64,000 bases of DNA. It comes from Leptospira langatensis (lineage in GTDB: Bacteria; Spirochaetota; Leptospiria; Leptospirales; Leptospiraceae). This document shows positions 16,204 through 24,911 of the stretch, piece after piece. Every line of letters starts with the position of its first letter. Position 1 is the stretch's first letter. Where the stretch lies: contig NZ_RQER01000004.1 in assembly GCF_004770615.1 (NCBI RefSeq), forward strand, positions 310,001 through 374,000, written 5' to 3'. The translations under genes were made by a program, and so were the position numbers. Under the pieces are notes generated by a model, which was not told the DNA's origin, made no database searches, and was given only the letters and a program-made list of their open reading frames with translations.

Positions 16204-16875
16204 TTAAGGGCTTAGGATCAAAATATCTTCTTCTTTGATCTCGTATTTGGAAGCCAAGCGAGTGACCAGGGAGGCCAACAATTCGTTGGATCTCTTCATA
16301 TAATAGAATTCCTCTCCTACTTCTATGAAGAATTTTCGGGGATTCGGTAATTCTTTCAGGATAAATGCGATCTCTTGAGCGATCTTCTCCGCATTCTTTT
16401 GAAATGGGCAACCGATCAACTTTACTCCGGTCCCGTACGAGTCCCTCTTCGTCTTTTCGATGGAGAAAGGGTAACTCTTTTTATCAATGAGTTGGCTTTC
16501 GGGGATCCTCAGGACGGACACTATCTTTTGCAGAAGCTTGTCCGGATCGAAAGGCTTCAGGATATAACCAACGAGCTGCTTGCTATGCGCAGCATTGACC
16601 ACATCTTCTTTTTCGTTACTTGCAGTAAGAAGTACAACTGGAGAATTCTTATTCAGATCAGGGATCTTATTGGCCAAACGTATCCCGGAAAGAACGGGCA
16701 TAAGATTGTCCAGAATGATGAAATCGTATTTTTCCTTTCTTAGCTTCAGTTCCGCGGCCATTCCGTCTACGACGTGATCCACTTGAAAATTGAAACGTTC
16801 CAAGAAATGAATGAGAAGTTCGGCAGAACTCTCGTTGTCCTCTGCGAATAATACCTTAAATATAGGTTGTGCCAT
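16204..16875 (-). CDS. Response regulator with a novel C-terminal domain
   Basis: A CheY-like receiver occupies residues 1-125, with the acidic pocket AEDN (11-14), phosphoacceptor D56 in DFIILDNLMP, T84 and K107 in YILKPFD. The remaining ~95 residues are not a DNA-binding, HD or GGDEF domain that I recognise. They contain VKLIGCPFQKNAEKIAQEIA and end with a helical segment (LASLVTRLASKYEIKEED), so this is an uncharacterised output module. It lies 58 bases upstream of the LTxxQ lipoprotein on the same strand and could share its transcript. No partner kinase is adjacent. Confidence 0.88.
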   Translation of the reverse strand: MAQPIFKVLFAEDNESSAELLIHFLERFNFQVDHVVDGMAAELKLRKEKYDFIILDNLMPVLSGIRLANKIPDLNKNSPVVLLTASNEKEDVVNAAHSKQLVGYILKPFDPDKLLQKIVSVLRIPESQLIDKKSYPFSIEKTKRDSYGTGVKLIGCPFQKNAEKIAQEIAFILKELPNPRKFFIEVGEEFYYMKRSNELLASLVTRLASKYEIKEEDILILSP

Positions 16876-17007
16876 TGATCAGAAATTCCCCTTAGATCCG
16901 ATTCGCTGCCGTTAAAATCCCGAGCAAAAGAAATTCTTTCTTTCGTAGATCCTCCTCCTGGGTACGGCCTCGTCGACGATAAAATTCGTGTTAGAATCTA
17001 GTTATTG

Positions 17008-17054
17008 GGGGAATTTTCCGGATCATTCCCCTTGGGAAACCAGGGAAATCCCAA
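17008..17054 (-). repeat. Two adjacent hairpins upstream of the response regulator
   Basis: GGGGAAT (17008-17014) pairs with ATTCCCC (17025-17031), and immediately next to it TTGGGA (17032-17037) pairs with TCCCAA (17049-17054). They lie 133 bases or more before the response-regulator start, where its leader or promoter would be. Role unknown. Confidence 0.4.
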
Positions 17055-17130
17055 AAGCCAAGAAGCCATCTGCCTCTTTGAAAGCTATTGTTCAGTATTA
17101 ATCCGTTATATTATAGAAAATTGAAACGAA

Positions 17131-17153
17131 GATCCCGGAATGAATCCGGGATC
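17131..17153 (-). terminator. Hairpin after the PI-PLC gene
   Basis: GATCCCGG (17131-17138) pairs with CCGGGATC (17146-17153), starting 17 bases past the PI-PLC stop. The following T tract is short. Probable terminator. Confidence 0.65.
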
Positions 17154-17169
17154 TTTCGATAGGAAAGGA

Positions 17170-18450
17170 TTATCTACCCGCTTCCCAATATCCTTCGGTG
17201 TATTGGTCGGTTAGATTCGCCCAAACTTCCGAGACTCCTTTTGCCGTCTTGGCCTCTAGGAGCTTTTTATTCTCATACGGAGTGACCGGTGCGGAGAAGG
17301 TCCAGCCCTTTGCGGCACATGCGCTCTTACCGTTTGCCCAATTTCCGCTGGCGTCAGTGATCGCCCAATTGCTGCTAGAATCCTTACAAGCGTAACGATA
17401 TCCGTTAGAGCAATTATTATCGTTCCAACGTCCGCTTCCTACGACTTGGAGGCAGTCTTCGTTATTATTGTAATTGTTCGGTTCTGCAGAATCCCAAGAC
17501 CAAAGGCCTTGTTTCGCAAAATCTGGACTGAACTGATCGATACCGAATACGCTGATCCCGCAAGAAAGCATCTGAGCAATATTCGCATTTGTGAATGTTC
17601 CTGTGTCTTTTGCTCCGTCATAGACGCCGAAATAATTCGTGCTATCGTTGTAAACACGGGTCATGGTAGAATCGTAAACGCTTCTGGACCAGTTGCAATC
17701 CGGATAGCCTTTGAAATCAAGAGGATGGATCGTATTGTTACCGAAGAAGATCTTCTTATCGTACTGGTTCCAAACTCCGTCGTAGCATCCGTTGCTCATC
17801 ATGAGGATCCTGCGATTCGAAGAAACCAGATCCTTTAACTTAGGCATCCCCGCCGCGTTCGGAATATCTCCGCAAGATCCGCTTGGGTATCTGTAAAGAT
17901 AAGGATCCAAATAGCTTCTTACGATCCCTAAGAATTCATCGGCCCTGTTATCGATATAATCCTCGAAATAAAGCACCAATACCTCATTTCGATTCGCAGG
18001 ATTAGAGATCCAATCCCTGATCTCTGCCAACCCCTGAGAAGCAGGGCGATCGAATACGTTACAGCCAAGACCGCTTGCTTGTCCGTGGCAGAGCAAGAAA
18101 TCGTTTTTAAAATTCGTGCTGAGATAATAATGAATATCTAGTTCTATGAACCTTGCTCCTAACCTCAACTGATCCGTGATCGAATAGATCTGATTCGGAA
18201 AAGCATACGAGAAGAAGGGACCAGCATACGCCTTACTATTATAAGAGTTATGCGTTCCGTAGAACAGAGCCTTGTGCACAGGCAGATTCGCTTCTATTTG
18301 CACCTGTCTTTGTACTGCTATGGATTTCGCATCGGCAGACGTCTCGAAGATGTCAATTGGGTTTGGAGTCACCGCACCTCTACTCGCATAGAGATTTGTT
18401 CCCGCAAAACCGATCAACAAGAAGGAGAGTATTGTTAATTTTCTCTTCAT
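17170..18450 (-). CDS. Secreted PI-PLC X-domain phospholipase with permuted lectin-like tail
   Basis: A secreted 426-residue protein. I chose ATG 18450 because AAGGTG lies nine bases before it; an ATG two codons upstream is an alternative (numbering here counts from that one). A signal peptide covers about 1-24. The phosphatidylinositol-specific phospholipase C X domain holds the first catalytic His in GTHNSY (H69), RFIELDIHYY (101-110) and the second His in LLCHGQ (H124). From 318 a C-type-lectin-like region begins, with EPN (325-327), WND (344-346) and cysteines, and then residues 371-427 resemble the first half of such a domain (KSACAAKGW, EVWANLTDQYTEGYW). The role is likely cleavage of phosphoinositides or glycolipid anchors with a binding module. 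It is monocistronic. Confidence 0.88.
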   Translation of the reverse strand: MKRKLTILSFLLIGFAGTNLYASRGAVTPNPIDIFETSADAKSIAVQRQVQIEANLPVHKALFYGTHNSYNSKAYAGPFFSYAFPNQIYSITDQLRLGARFIELDIHYYLSTNFKNDFLLCHGQASGLGCNVFDRPASQGLAEIRDWISNPANRNEVLVLYFEDYIDNRADEFLGIVRSYLDPYLYRYPSGSCGDIPNAAGMPKLKDLVSSNRRILMMSNGCYDGVWNQYDKKIFFGNNTIHPLDFKGYPDCNWSRSVYDSTMTRVYNDSTNYFGVYDGAKDTGTFTNANIAQMLSCGISVFGIDQFSPDFAKQGLWSWDSAEPNNYNNNEDCLQVVGSGRWNDNNCSNGYRYACKDSSSNWAITDASGNWANGKSACAAKGWTFSAPVTPYENKKLLEAKTAKGVSEVWANLTDQYTEGYWEAGR

Positions 18451-18714
18451 TTGCATTCACCTTTTTTTATTTAGCTGAAATGCATCTTAATTCCCAGGCC
18501 TTAACTTGTAACAAACTTATTCTTATAAGGCACTTATATAGTATATTTTTTATTGAGAACACTCGTTATTTTAAATTCAGGCCCAATTAGTGGGGGGACA
18601 AACAAACAGAGTTCGGTCAACATTTCCTTTATATTACGAATTCTTAATATTTGAACACATTCTACCTATCGAAAATAACTTGCCTAAGATTGGAAGTGAG
18701 TCAGGATTCACCGT

Positions 18715-19215
18715 ATGCCCGCAAAGAAGAAATCAACTCCTCGTCCTAAAAAGTCCTCTCCCAAGAAAGTTGCCCCAAAGAAGACCTCTTCTCCCAAAAA
18801 GAAGACAGAGATCAAGTACAGCGATAAATCCTCAGGACAACCGGAGTTGGTTCGCATCTTTACGGAGCTAAAAAGACTGATCCTGCCCTATCATAAGGGA
18901 AGCATACAGCTCCGGGGAGATTCAGGCGGGCAATTCAATCTCGTCAGCGAGAAAGAGATCAGTGTCGTCGGCAAAAAGAAGCCTGAAGTATTTTTTGCCA
19001 CTCTACTCGTTCAGAAAGGATATGTAGGCTTCTATTTTATGCCCGTATATTCCGATCCAGATGTAAAGAAACAGGTCCCGAAAGAGCTGCTGAGTTGCTT
19101 AAAAGGCAAAAGCTGTTTTCATATCAAGAAAAGCGACCCTCTCCTTTATTCTCAGATCGAGGAAATTCTACAGATCGGTTATGATAAGTATAGATCCAAG
19201 AATTGGGTAGATTGA
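18715..19215 (+). CDS. DUF1801 protein with a histone-H1-like basic tail
   Basis: A 166-residue cytoplasmic protein. Residues 1-33 are almost only Lys, Pro, Ser and Ala and include two SPKK units and one APKK, like DNA-binding tails of histone H1. Residues 40-160 resemble DUF1801 (YdhG-like), with VGFYFMPVYSDPD, LKGKSCFHIKK and the end segment GYDKYRSKNW. AGGA lies about eight bases before the ATG. It is divergent from the PI-PLC gene. The core family function is unknown; the tail suggests association with DNA or another polyanion, which is inference. Confidence 0.8.
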   Translation: MPAKKKSTPRPKKSSPKKVAPKKTSSPKKKTEIKYSDKSSGQPELVRIFTELKRLILPYHKGSIQLRGDSGGQFNLVSEKEISVVGKKKPEVFFATLLVQKGYVGFYFMPVYSDPDVKKQVPKELLSCLKGKSCFHIKKSDPLLYSQIEEILQIGYDKYRSKNWVD

Positions 19216-19283
19216 GTACCAGCACCGCTCTCGGATCGATAACAACTCGAAAGAACAATCCTTAAGATCGGAATATCAAAGAG

Positions 19284-20546
19284 TTATTCTTTCGATCCGA
19301 AGATCTCTAAGAAATATTCTCTTAGCTCGGTCGAGGGCATGATCTGATAATGTGAAAGCCCTTTTAAGCCTCTTACTCTTCCTTCCGGATTTTCCTTCTT
19401 TCTGAAAACAGAATCACTAAGCAGAGTGAGACTAGGTTGCTCTACGATCCCATCCCCAATCCAAGAGGACCAAGGATTCTCCTCTTCGGCTACGAAACTA
19501 TAGATCTGATAGGCGTCTATATCATCTAGTTCCCCGAAATATTGCGGCTTCCAGTACCGGGAAAGATGGGATCCGCTCTTCCAATCTTGCTCTCGGATAA
19601 TACCGTGAGAAAGATCCTTCATGGCGTCGCTTCTCTGGTTCCCGATATATCCGACTAATTGTACGGGAAATACGGGCAGGGATTCCGCACCTAGACCCAA
19701 CCAAAATCCGATCTTTTCAATATAAGAACCCCCGTCCGGAGAACTAATAAATAATACTTTCTTAATATAAGAAGGAAGAGGATAGGTCTGTTCTTTAGCG
19801 AGATTCAAAGCACTCCTAAAGATCAGTCCTCCCTGGCTATAACTCAAAACGTCTAGCTTAAACTTTTGGATCTCCGAATCCTCTAAGATCTCCCGCATTA
19901 GATCAAGTAAACTGGAACCGTTGTCGGAGATATGGGACCCTGGATTGAATCTGAGATAAAAAGGATAGTATCCTTCCTCCAACACCACATCTGAAAAAGA
20001 GATTTCCGATTCTGTTTTCCAAAGGCCCTCATCGCAAAATAATCCGGGCACGCAAAGGATCGGTTTTTGAGAGCCGGACTTCTTCCAATCTGCTAAGACC
20101 TCTTCTACACTCACATCTTTTCCCTCTAAACGAAAAGAAGGTTTGATCTCAGAAGTGGTGACTAGTCCGGCAAAGGATTCTCCCACGATACTGGAGACGG
20201 AAATATTCTCGAATAACTTCTTCTTTATAACGGAGTCAGCGTCGTTTAATGCCTGTAATGCGACATACATGGCCTCCGACGTGGATTCGAATGCCTTGGA
20301 GAGACCTTCTTCCGTTTTGCTTCCTGCTTCTTGCAAGGATTTGCCGGTATTGCGTAGGAATTCTTCTAGCTTAGTTCCCTTTACCAAAGGAGCCTCTGAG
20401 ATTTGGGAAAGACTTTTAGCGCTCCATTCAAAAGAGCCTACGAGTGCAGCCTTGACTCCGGACAAGATCCCAAGAGAAGAATCTTTGGCGAAGGAGACTG
20501 CAAATTTTCCCAGCTTCATACTGGGTTCTGTGGGTTTATAAGGCAT
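19284..20546 (-). CDS. Alpha/beta-hydrolase (lipase-like) protein
   Basis: A protein of about 420 residues. An N-terminal helical region of 130 residues precedes an alpha/beta-hydrolase core with PILCVPGLFCDEGLWKTE (oxyanion region) and the nucleophile elbow VLSYSQGGLIFRS. The expected G-x-S-x-G reads S-Y-S-Q-G, with G-G after it. A late conserved HYQIMPS may supply the catalytic His. I start at ATG 20546; a start further upstream at 20609 would fall inside the terminator of the preceding gene, and ATG 20519 is another option. No signal peptide is obvious, so a cytoplasmic or membrane-associated esterase is likely. Substrate unknown. Confidence 0.8.
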   Translation of the reverse strand: MPYKPTEPSMKLGKFAVSFAKDSSLGILSGVKAALVGSFEWSAKSLSQISEAPLVKGTKLEEFLRNTGKSLQEAGSKTEEGLSKAFESTSEAMYVALQALNDADSVIKKKLFENISVSSIVGESFAGLVTTSEIKPSFRLEGKDVSVEEVLADWKKSGSQKPILCVPGLFCDEGLWKTESEISFSDVVLEEGYYPFYLRFNPGSHISDNGSSLLDLMREILEDSEIQKFKLDVLSYSQGGLIFRSALNLAKEQTYPLPSYIKKVLFISSPDGGSYIEKIGFWLGLGAESLPVFPVQLVGYIGNQRSDAMKDLSHGIIREQDWKSGSHLSRYWKPQYFGELDDIDAYQIYSFVAEEENPWSSWIGDGIVEQPSLTLLSDSVFRKKENPEGRVRGLKGLSHYQIMPSTELREYFLEIFGSKE

Positions 20547-20604
20547 AGAGACAGCAAACAATACGGATTTTCGGGGGAAGGTCAAGAGGGAAAGAGAAAC
20601 AGCG

Positions 20605-20637
20605 AGCAAAACTAGGCCTTTGCAGGAGGCCTAGTTT
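20605..20637 (-). terminator. Rho-independent terminator after the CsaA-like gene
   Basis: AAACTAGGCC (20609-20618) pairs with GGCCTAGTTT (20628-20637), a 10-base-pair stem with a T-rich 3' side on the minus strand, 15 bases past the stop of the 20652 gene. It also lies just upstream of the hydrolase gene, arguing against a start there at 20609. Confidence 0.8.
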
Positions 20638-20651
20638 CAAAAATCCTTATA

Positions 20652-21002
20652 TTAAGAAGCGAGGCGTGCGAAGTCGATGGCGTCGTTTTTAGTAAATTCC
20701 GCCTCATCTTCCATGAATCCGAGGAAAAGAGCCTGGGCTCTCATTCTCGCGACATTCGCGGAAGGATAGTCTAGGACGCAAAGAGCCTGCTTGGACAATA
20801 GATCCCCCTCTTCTCCAAGAGAAGGAAGAACCTCGCTGGATCTGCGGACTCCTACGGTTTGTCCAAAATCCAGGATTAGGCGATACGCCTTTTCTCCATG
20901 CTCAAGCACGAGTTCAAAACCGACCACTTTTCCGATCCTAAGATCCAGATCTGCAAACGGTTTTTCAGAAACCAAGTCTGTATATTCGGTAGATTCCATC
21001 AT
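20652..21002 (-). CDS. CsaA-like tRNA-binding-domain protein
   Basis: A 116-residue protein consisting of a single tRNA-binding (EMAP/CsaA-type OB) domain. The family landmarks are FADLDLRIGKVVGFE near the N-terminus, LILDFGQTVGVRRSSEVL, and VLDYPSANVARMRAQALFLGF with the conserved small-residue turn. Related proteins bind tRNA or act as a dimeric chaperone (CsaA) and are also found fused to PheT or MetG. It stands alone, with its own terminator, downstream of the hybrid kinase genes with 65 bases between. Confidence 0.85.
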   Translation of the reverse strand: MMESTEYTDLVSEKPFADLDLRIGKVVGFELVLEHGEKAYRLILDFGQTVGVRRSSEVLPSLGEEGDLLSKQALCVLDYPSANVARMRAQALFLGFMEDEAEFTKNDAIDFARLAS

Positions 21003-21067
21003 ATCTTTAACCTTCGAGGAGGTAATTATTTGACAAAAAAATCACACGGTTAGTTCCAAAATGACTT

Positions 21068-22201
21068 CTAGACCGCAGGCAAATCAAGGAAAAATCTTGT
21101 GTATTCGTTGGGAACGCTTTCGAAAGAGAGAAAGCCTCCATGCTCTTTTACAATCCCCAAGCTGACGGAAAGTCCGAGTCCCGTACCTTTTTCTGCTCCT
21201 TTGGTTGTGAAGAAGGTATTGAAAATGGATTTACCTACTTCGGGAGGTATACCGGATCCTAAATCTTCGATAGTAATGCGGACCCATGCCTTGCCGGCGA
21301 TTTCTTCGCGTTTGGCGTTTATTGAGATCCTCTTGTCCTCATTAAATGCCGGATAACGTTGGTTCAACGCATCGATCGCATTGTTGGTCAGGTTCAACAA
21401 GACTTGGAGGATCTGCCCTTCCTTACACAGAACGAAAGGAAGCTCAGGGTCTATGCGTAGATCCATTTGGATCAGACTCATCTTCAGTCTTTGTTCCGTG
21501 ATCGCCCTGGTCTTCTTGATCAGATTGAACACGCTAACTGGTTCATACACCCCTTTTTCCTGACGAGCGAACCTAAGTAGATCCTTGACCATTTCGGAGA
21601 TCCGTTCTCCTTCCTGCTTGATCTTAGAAGAGATCTTTTGGATCTTTGCCGGGTCCATCTCTCCTTTAGAGATCATCTGCGCGTAATCTATGATCGCCAT
21701 GATTGGATTATTGATCTCATGGGCCATTGCTCCCGCAAGAAATCCCATTGCCTCGACTTTTTGGCTCTGTCTAAGCTGCTCTTCGATCTCGTATTTCTCC
21801 GCTTCGGCTCTCCTAAGAGCGTTATGCTCTTCCATCTCTTTGATGGCTCTTTTGAGTGCAGGCACGAGTTTGACCAAACGGTCTTTTAGTACATAGTCAG
21901 TCGCACCTCTTGTCAAGGTCTGGATGGCCGCATCTTCTCCGTATGTTCCCGAAACGAAGATAAATGGGGTCGCAGGGCATTTTTCCTTAGCGAGAGAAAG
22001 AGCGGACAATCCGTCGAAATTCGGTAATGAAAAATCCGAAAAAATAAAATCCGGTTTCTCTTCAACGATAGCCTTTATATATTCTTCTCTATCCTGAGCG
22101 TGTAGAGGGATGTATTCCACTCCCCCTTTTTTTAGTTCTCTTTGGATCAACTCCAAATCGGTCGGAGAATCTTCCAAAAAAAGGAATTTAAGTGCTCTCA
22201 T
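21068..22201 (-). CDS. Response regulator-histidine kinase hybrid (receiver first)
   Basis: A soluble 377-residue protein. The receiver at 1-120 carries D56 in DFIFSDFSLP and K106 in YVLKDR. A coiled linker (EEHNALRRAEAEKYEIEEQL) joins it to a kinase core. H161 in MAHEINNPIMA is the phosphoacceptor; the N box is NLTNNAIDAL, G1 is EDLGSGIP and G2 is GTGLGLS. A receiver ahead of a kinase suggests that phosphorylation by the neighbouring kinase or response regulator controls this kinase in turn. Its ATG begins one base after the stop of the preceding gene, so it is the third gene of a tight signalling operon. No DNA-binding output. Confidence 0.93.
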   Translation of the reverse strand: MRALKFLFLEDSPTDLELIQRELKKGGVEYIPLHAQDREEYIKAIVEEKPDFIFSDFSLPNFDGLSALSLAKEKCPATPFIFVSGTYGEDAAIQTLTRGATDYVLKDRLVKLVPALKRAIKEMEEHNALRRAEAEKYEIEEQLRQSQKVEAMGFLAGAMAHEINNPIMAIIDYAQMISKGEMDPAKIQKISSKIKQEGERISEMVKDLLRFARQEKGVYEPVSVFNLIKKTRAITEQRLKMSLIQMDLRIDPELPFVLCKEGQILQVLLNLTNNAIDALNQRYPAFNEDKRISINAKREEIAGKAWVRITIEDLGSGIPPEVGKSIFNTFFTTKGAEKGTGLGLSVSLGIVKEHGGFLSFESVPNEYTRFFLDLPAV

Positions 22202-22202
22202 A

Positions 22203-22649
22203 TTAATGCACCGATTTATTTAATATACACCAATATTGTCCGATTTCAGATACTGTTACGATGAGCTTTTCGAATTCCACAGGTTTAATAATATAACTAT
22301 TAACACCTAATTTATAACTTTCCACTATATCTTTTTCTTCCGCAGAAGAAGTGAGCATCACTACTGGGATCGTTCTCAGATTCTCGCTAGATTTAATTTC
22401 CTTTAACACTTCTAGACCGTCTACTTTAGGCATCTTCAGGTCCAAAAGTACAAAAAGAGGTCGTCCCGTGTTTTCACGATCCTTATATCTTCCTTTAGTA
22501 AACAAGAATTCTAACGCCTCTTCTCCATCTTTCACATGAAAAACTTGATTTACTAAATTATTTTTTCTAAATCCGCGAAGGGTCAACTCCGCGTCGTTCG
22601 GATTATCCTCCGCGTAAAGAATATCGTAATGTCCCGACTGATTCATCAT
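22203..22649 (-). CDS. Single-domain response regulator (Rcp1-like)
   Basis: A 148-residue receiver without output domain. The acidic pocket is AEDN (13-16), the phosphoacceptor is D70 in [16 protein letters not shown], followed by VVMLTSS and IIKPVEF. The wide loop before D70 ([17 protein letters not shown]) is characteristic of the Rcp1 type that pairs with phytochrome-like kinases. Its ATG directly follows the stop of the kinase gene with no spacer, so expression is coupled. It probably relays phosphate from the CHASE3 kinase to the hybrid protein encoded next. Confidence 0.93.
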   Translation of the reverse strand: MMNQSGHYDILYAEDNPNDAELTLRGFRKNNLVNQVFHVKDGEEALEFLFTKGRYKDRENTGRPLFVLLDLKMPKVDGLEVLKEIKSSENLRTIPVVMLTSSAEEKDIVESYKLGVNSYIIKPVEFEKLIVTVSEIGQYWCILNKSVH

Positions 22650-24710
22650 TTAATCCTTGTTAGGTAATGTAAAATAGAATGTTGCACCTTCGCCTATTTT
22701 GCCCTCTGCCCGTACTTCTCCGCCATGACGTTTTATGATCCTGTCCACAATTGCAAGACCGATTCCCGTTCCTTGAAACTCTTCGTTAGAATGCAATCTC
22801 TGAAATACCTTAAAAAGCTTGTGAGTATACTGATTATTAAAACCGACCCCGTTATCTTTTACAAAAAAAGTCTTATCCTTCTCCCCGCTCAAATATCCGA
22901 TCTCTACAGTCGGATGCTGGGACTTGGAAGAATATTTAAACGCGTTTGAGATCAAATTCAACCAGACTTGTTTTAGCATAGCACCGTCTCCCCTGATTAT
23001 GGGAAGATCGGAAATACGAGTGTCTATCTTATCGTATTGATATTCTTGATTTATGATCTCTATCGCATCCATGACCATATGCTTCATGTCGACTCGATCC
23101 GCTTTCGGCTCCACTTTAGAAACCCGATAGAATCCGAGAAGATCGTCTATCAATTGTCCCATGAATTTGGAATTGGAAGCGATCACGTTCAAAAGACGAA
23201 CGGCTTCAGGCTCCATCTTCGGAGCAAAATCCTCGAGCATGATCCTTGCAAAACCGTCCACTCCTCGGATCGGAGCGCGCAAATCGTGAGAAACGGAATA
23301 ACTAAATGCTTCCAATTCCTTATTTGCATATTCTAATTTTTTAACATTCTCTTCAAGGTCTCGGTTCAGTTGGTTGATCAGGAATTCCTTTCGATTCCTT
23401 TCAGTCACATCCAGCCATTCCACAACACTACCTAGCCTTTCTCCCTTTTCGTCGATCACAGGGTCTGCGCTTAAATTGAATTCCCTTCCTCCTATGGAAA
23501 TGGAACTTTTATGAGTGAAATTGAATGTAGAAAGGATATGTCTTTGTTTTTCCGGATGAACATGGAATGAGTCTATACAAGAACCCAGCAAGGATTCGGG
23601 AGAAAAATTCGGATATTCCGTTCTGATATTCTCCTTAGCTGCTTGGAACATATTCACTACGGATTTATTCGTATATACAACGTTTAGATCATTATCAGCG
23701 ATCATGATATTGCTCGATACGCAATCTAAAGCTGTCTTGATCATGAGCATTTCCCTCATGTAGATCTCTTTTTCATTAGAGATCCCTTCCTCTAATGTAA
23801 TGTCCGAAAGAAGGAATACTTTTCCCAAGTCCCTTCCCTCTCTGTCGTTCAATGTAGTTCCGTTTGCAAGAATGATCTGTTCTTCGGCAGTTCCAGGCTT
23901 CAGGACCAACTTGCCCTGCTTCGATTTTAGATTGTCTAAACTGATTAGCAGATCGGAAGATTCGGCAAGCAACTTCTCGGATTTATCATTCAGTAGGATC
24001 CTTGAGCCGGATTTGTCCAAGACAACAACCCCATCGGCCATATTATCCATGATCAATCCCAAGAGTGTATTCTTCTCGAAAAAATCAGTCTCCGTCTTTG
24101 CTCTTAGTTTATATTCGTTATTTAGGAATTTATATAGGACAACTAAGACAAATATATTAAATAAGAATGATATTCCCAGGATCCATTCTGCGATCATCAT
24201 TTTAGTCTTGGAATCGGAAGACCGAATGACCAAAAGCTTACTTTCTCTTTGCTTCAAGTCTTCCGCTAAATGCTTCATTTCCTCTTCGACGGGAATGATC
24301 CGAGCCTTGATCCTTTCAGCGTCTCCCGGATGATCCAAGATCTCATGGATCAATTGGTCCCTTTTTAAGAATGCCTTTTCTATCTTGTTTAGAGTAAGCT
24401 GTTGTTCTACATTATCCCCGGTCTGGGCCTTTAATTCCTGCCAAGCCTCGATAGCGACTAACTTGGAATTTTCATAATTTTGGACATGTATCCGTTGGCG
24501 GGTAGAGACATAGGAGAGAAGATTGATCTCCGATTCCCGAATCGCGGCGGAAAGTTTCTCTAGTTTCGACAATATTCCGAAAGTATGACTTTCCCAGTCC
24601 TTGGATACAGCGAGGTTCCTGCTACTGATCCAGGAGGAGAATCCAATGATCAGGGCGAGAAATCCGGCCCCGATAAATCCCATTCTTAATTTCGTATTGT
24701 ACGAGAGCAT
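22650..24710 (-). CDS. CHASE3-PAS sensor histidine kinase
   Basis: A 686-residue inner-membrane kinase. TM1 is at about 10-28, a CHASE3-type helical sensor at 35-165 and TM2 at about 174-194. Two PAS-like domains follow (about 210-310, opening LGLIMDNMADGVVVLDKSG; and about 322-440, with CVSSNIMIADNDLNVVYTN). The kinase core has H475 in YSVSHDLRAPIRG, the phytochrome-like H box, then NLISNAFKYSS, KDNGVGFNN and GTGIGLAIV. It heads the kinase / Rcp1-like regulator / hybrid operon with zero- and one-base spacings. The signal is unknown; CHASE3 usually senses small molecules or membrane state. Confidence 0.93.
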   Translation of the reverse strand: MLSYNTKLRMGFIGAGFLALIIGFSSWISSRNLAVSKDWESHTFGILSKLEKLSAAIRESEINLLSYVSTRQRIHVQNYENSKLVAIEAWQELKAQTGDNVEQQLTLNKIEKAFLKRDQLIHEILDHPGDAERIKARIIPVEEEMKHLAEDLKQRESKLLVIRSSDSKTKMMIAEWILGISFLFNIFVLVVLYKFLNNEYKLRAKTETDFFEKNTLLGLIMDNMADGVVVLDKSGSRILLNDKSEKLLAESSDLLISLDNLKSKQGKLVLKPGTAEEQIILANGTTLNDREGRDLGKVFLLSDITLEEGISNEKEIYMREMLMIKTALDCVSSNIMIADNDLNVVYTNKSVVNMFQAAKENIRTEYPNFSPESLLGSCIDSFHVHPEKQRHILSTFNFTHKSSISIGGREFNLSADPVIDEKGERLGSVVEWLDVTERNRKEFLINQLNRDLEENVKKLEYANKELEAFSYSVSHDLRAPIRGVDGFARIMLEDFAPKMEPEAVRLLNVIASNSKFMGQLIDDLLGFYRVSKVEPKADRVDMKHMVMDAIEIINQEYQYDKIDTRISDLPIIRGDGAMLKQVWLNLISNAFKYSSKSQHPTVEIGYLSGEKDKTFFVKDNGVGFNNQYTHKLFKVFQRLHSNEEFQGTGIGLAIVDRIIKRHGGEVRAEGKIGEGATFYFTLPNKD

Positions 24711-24911
24711 GAAAGTATGAGAACTCTTTCACGATCTTAGTGTGTATCGATCGATCGCCGAAAAAAGCCCCGCGCATTTTACTTTTTTTGACTTCGATTG
24801 GCAAGATATTTACACAATTTGGACAAAATTAATTTCCAAAGAAAAATTACGGCTAAATGTTTTGCATTAAGTCTCATTAGCCAAAAGAACTATTCGAAAA
24901 ACTAGAGCTCA

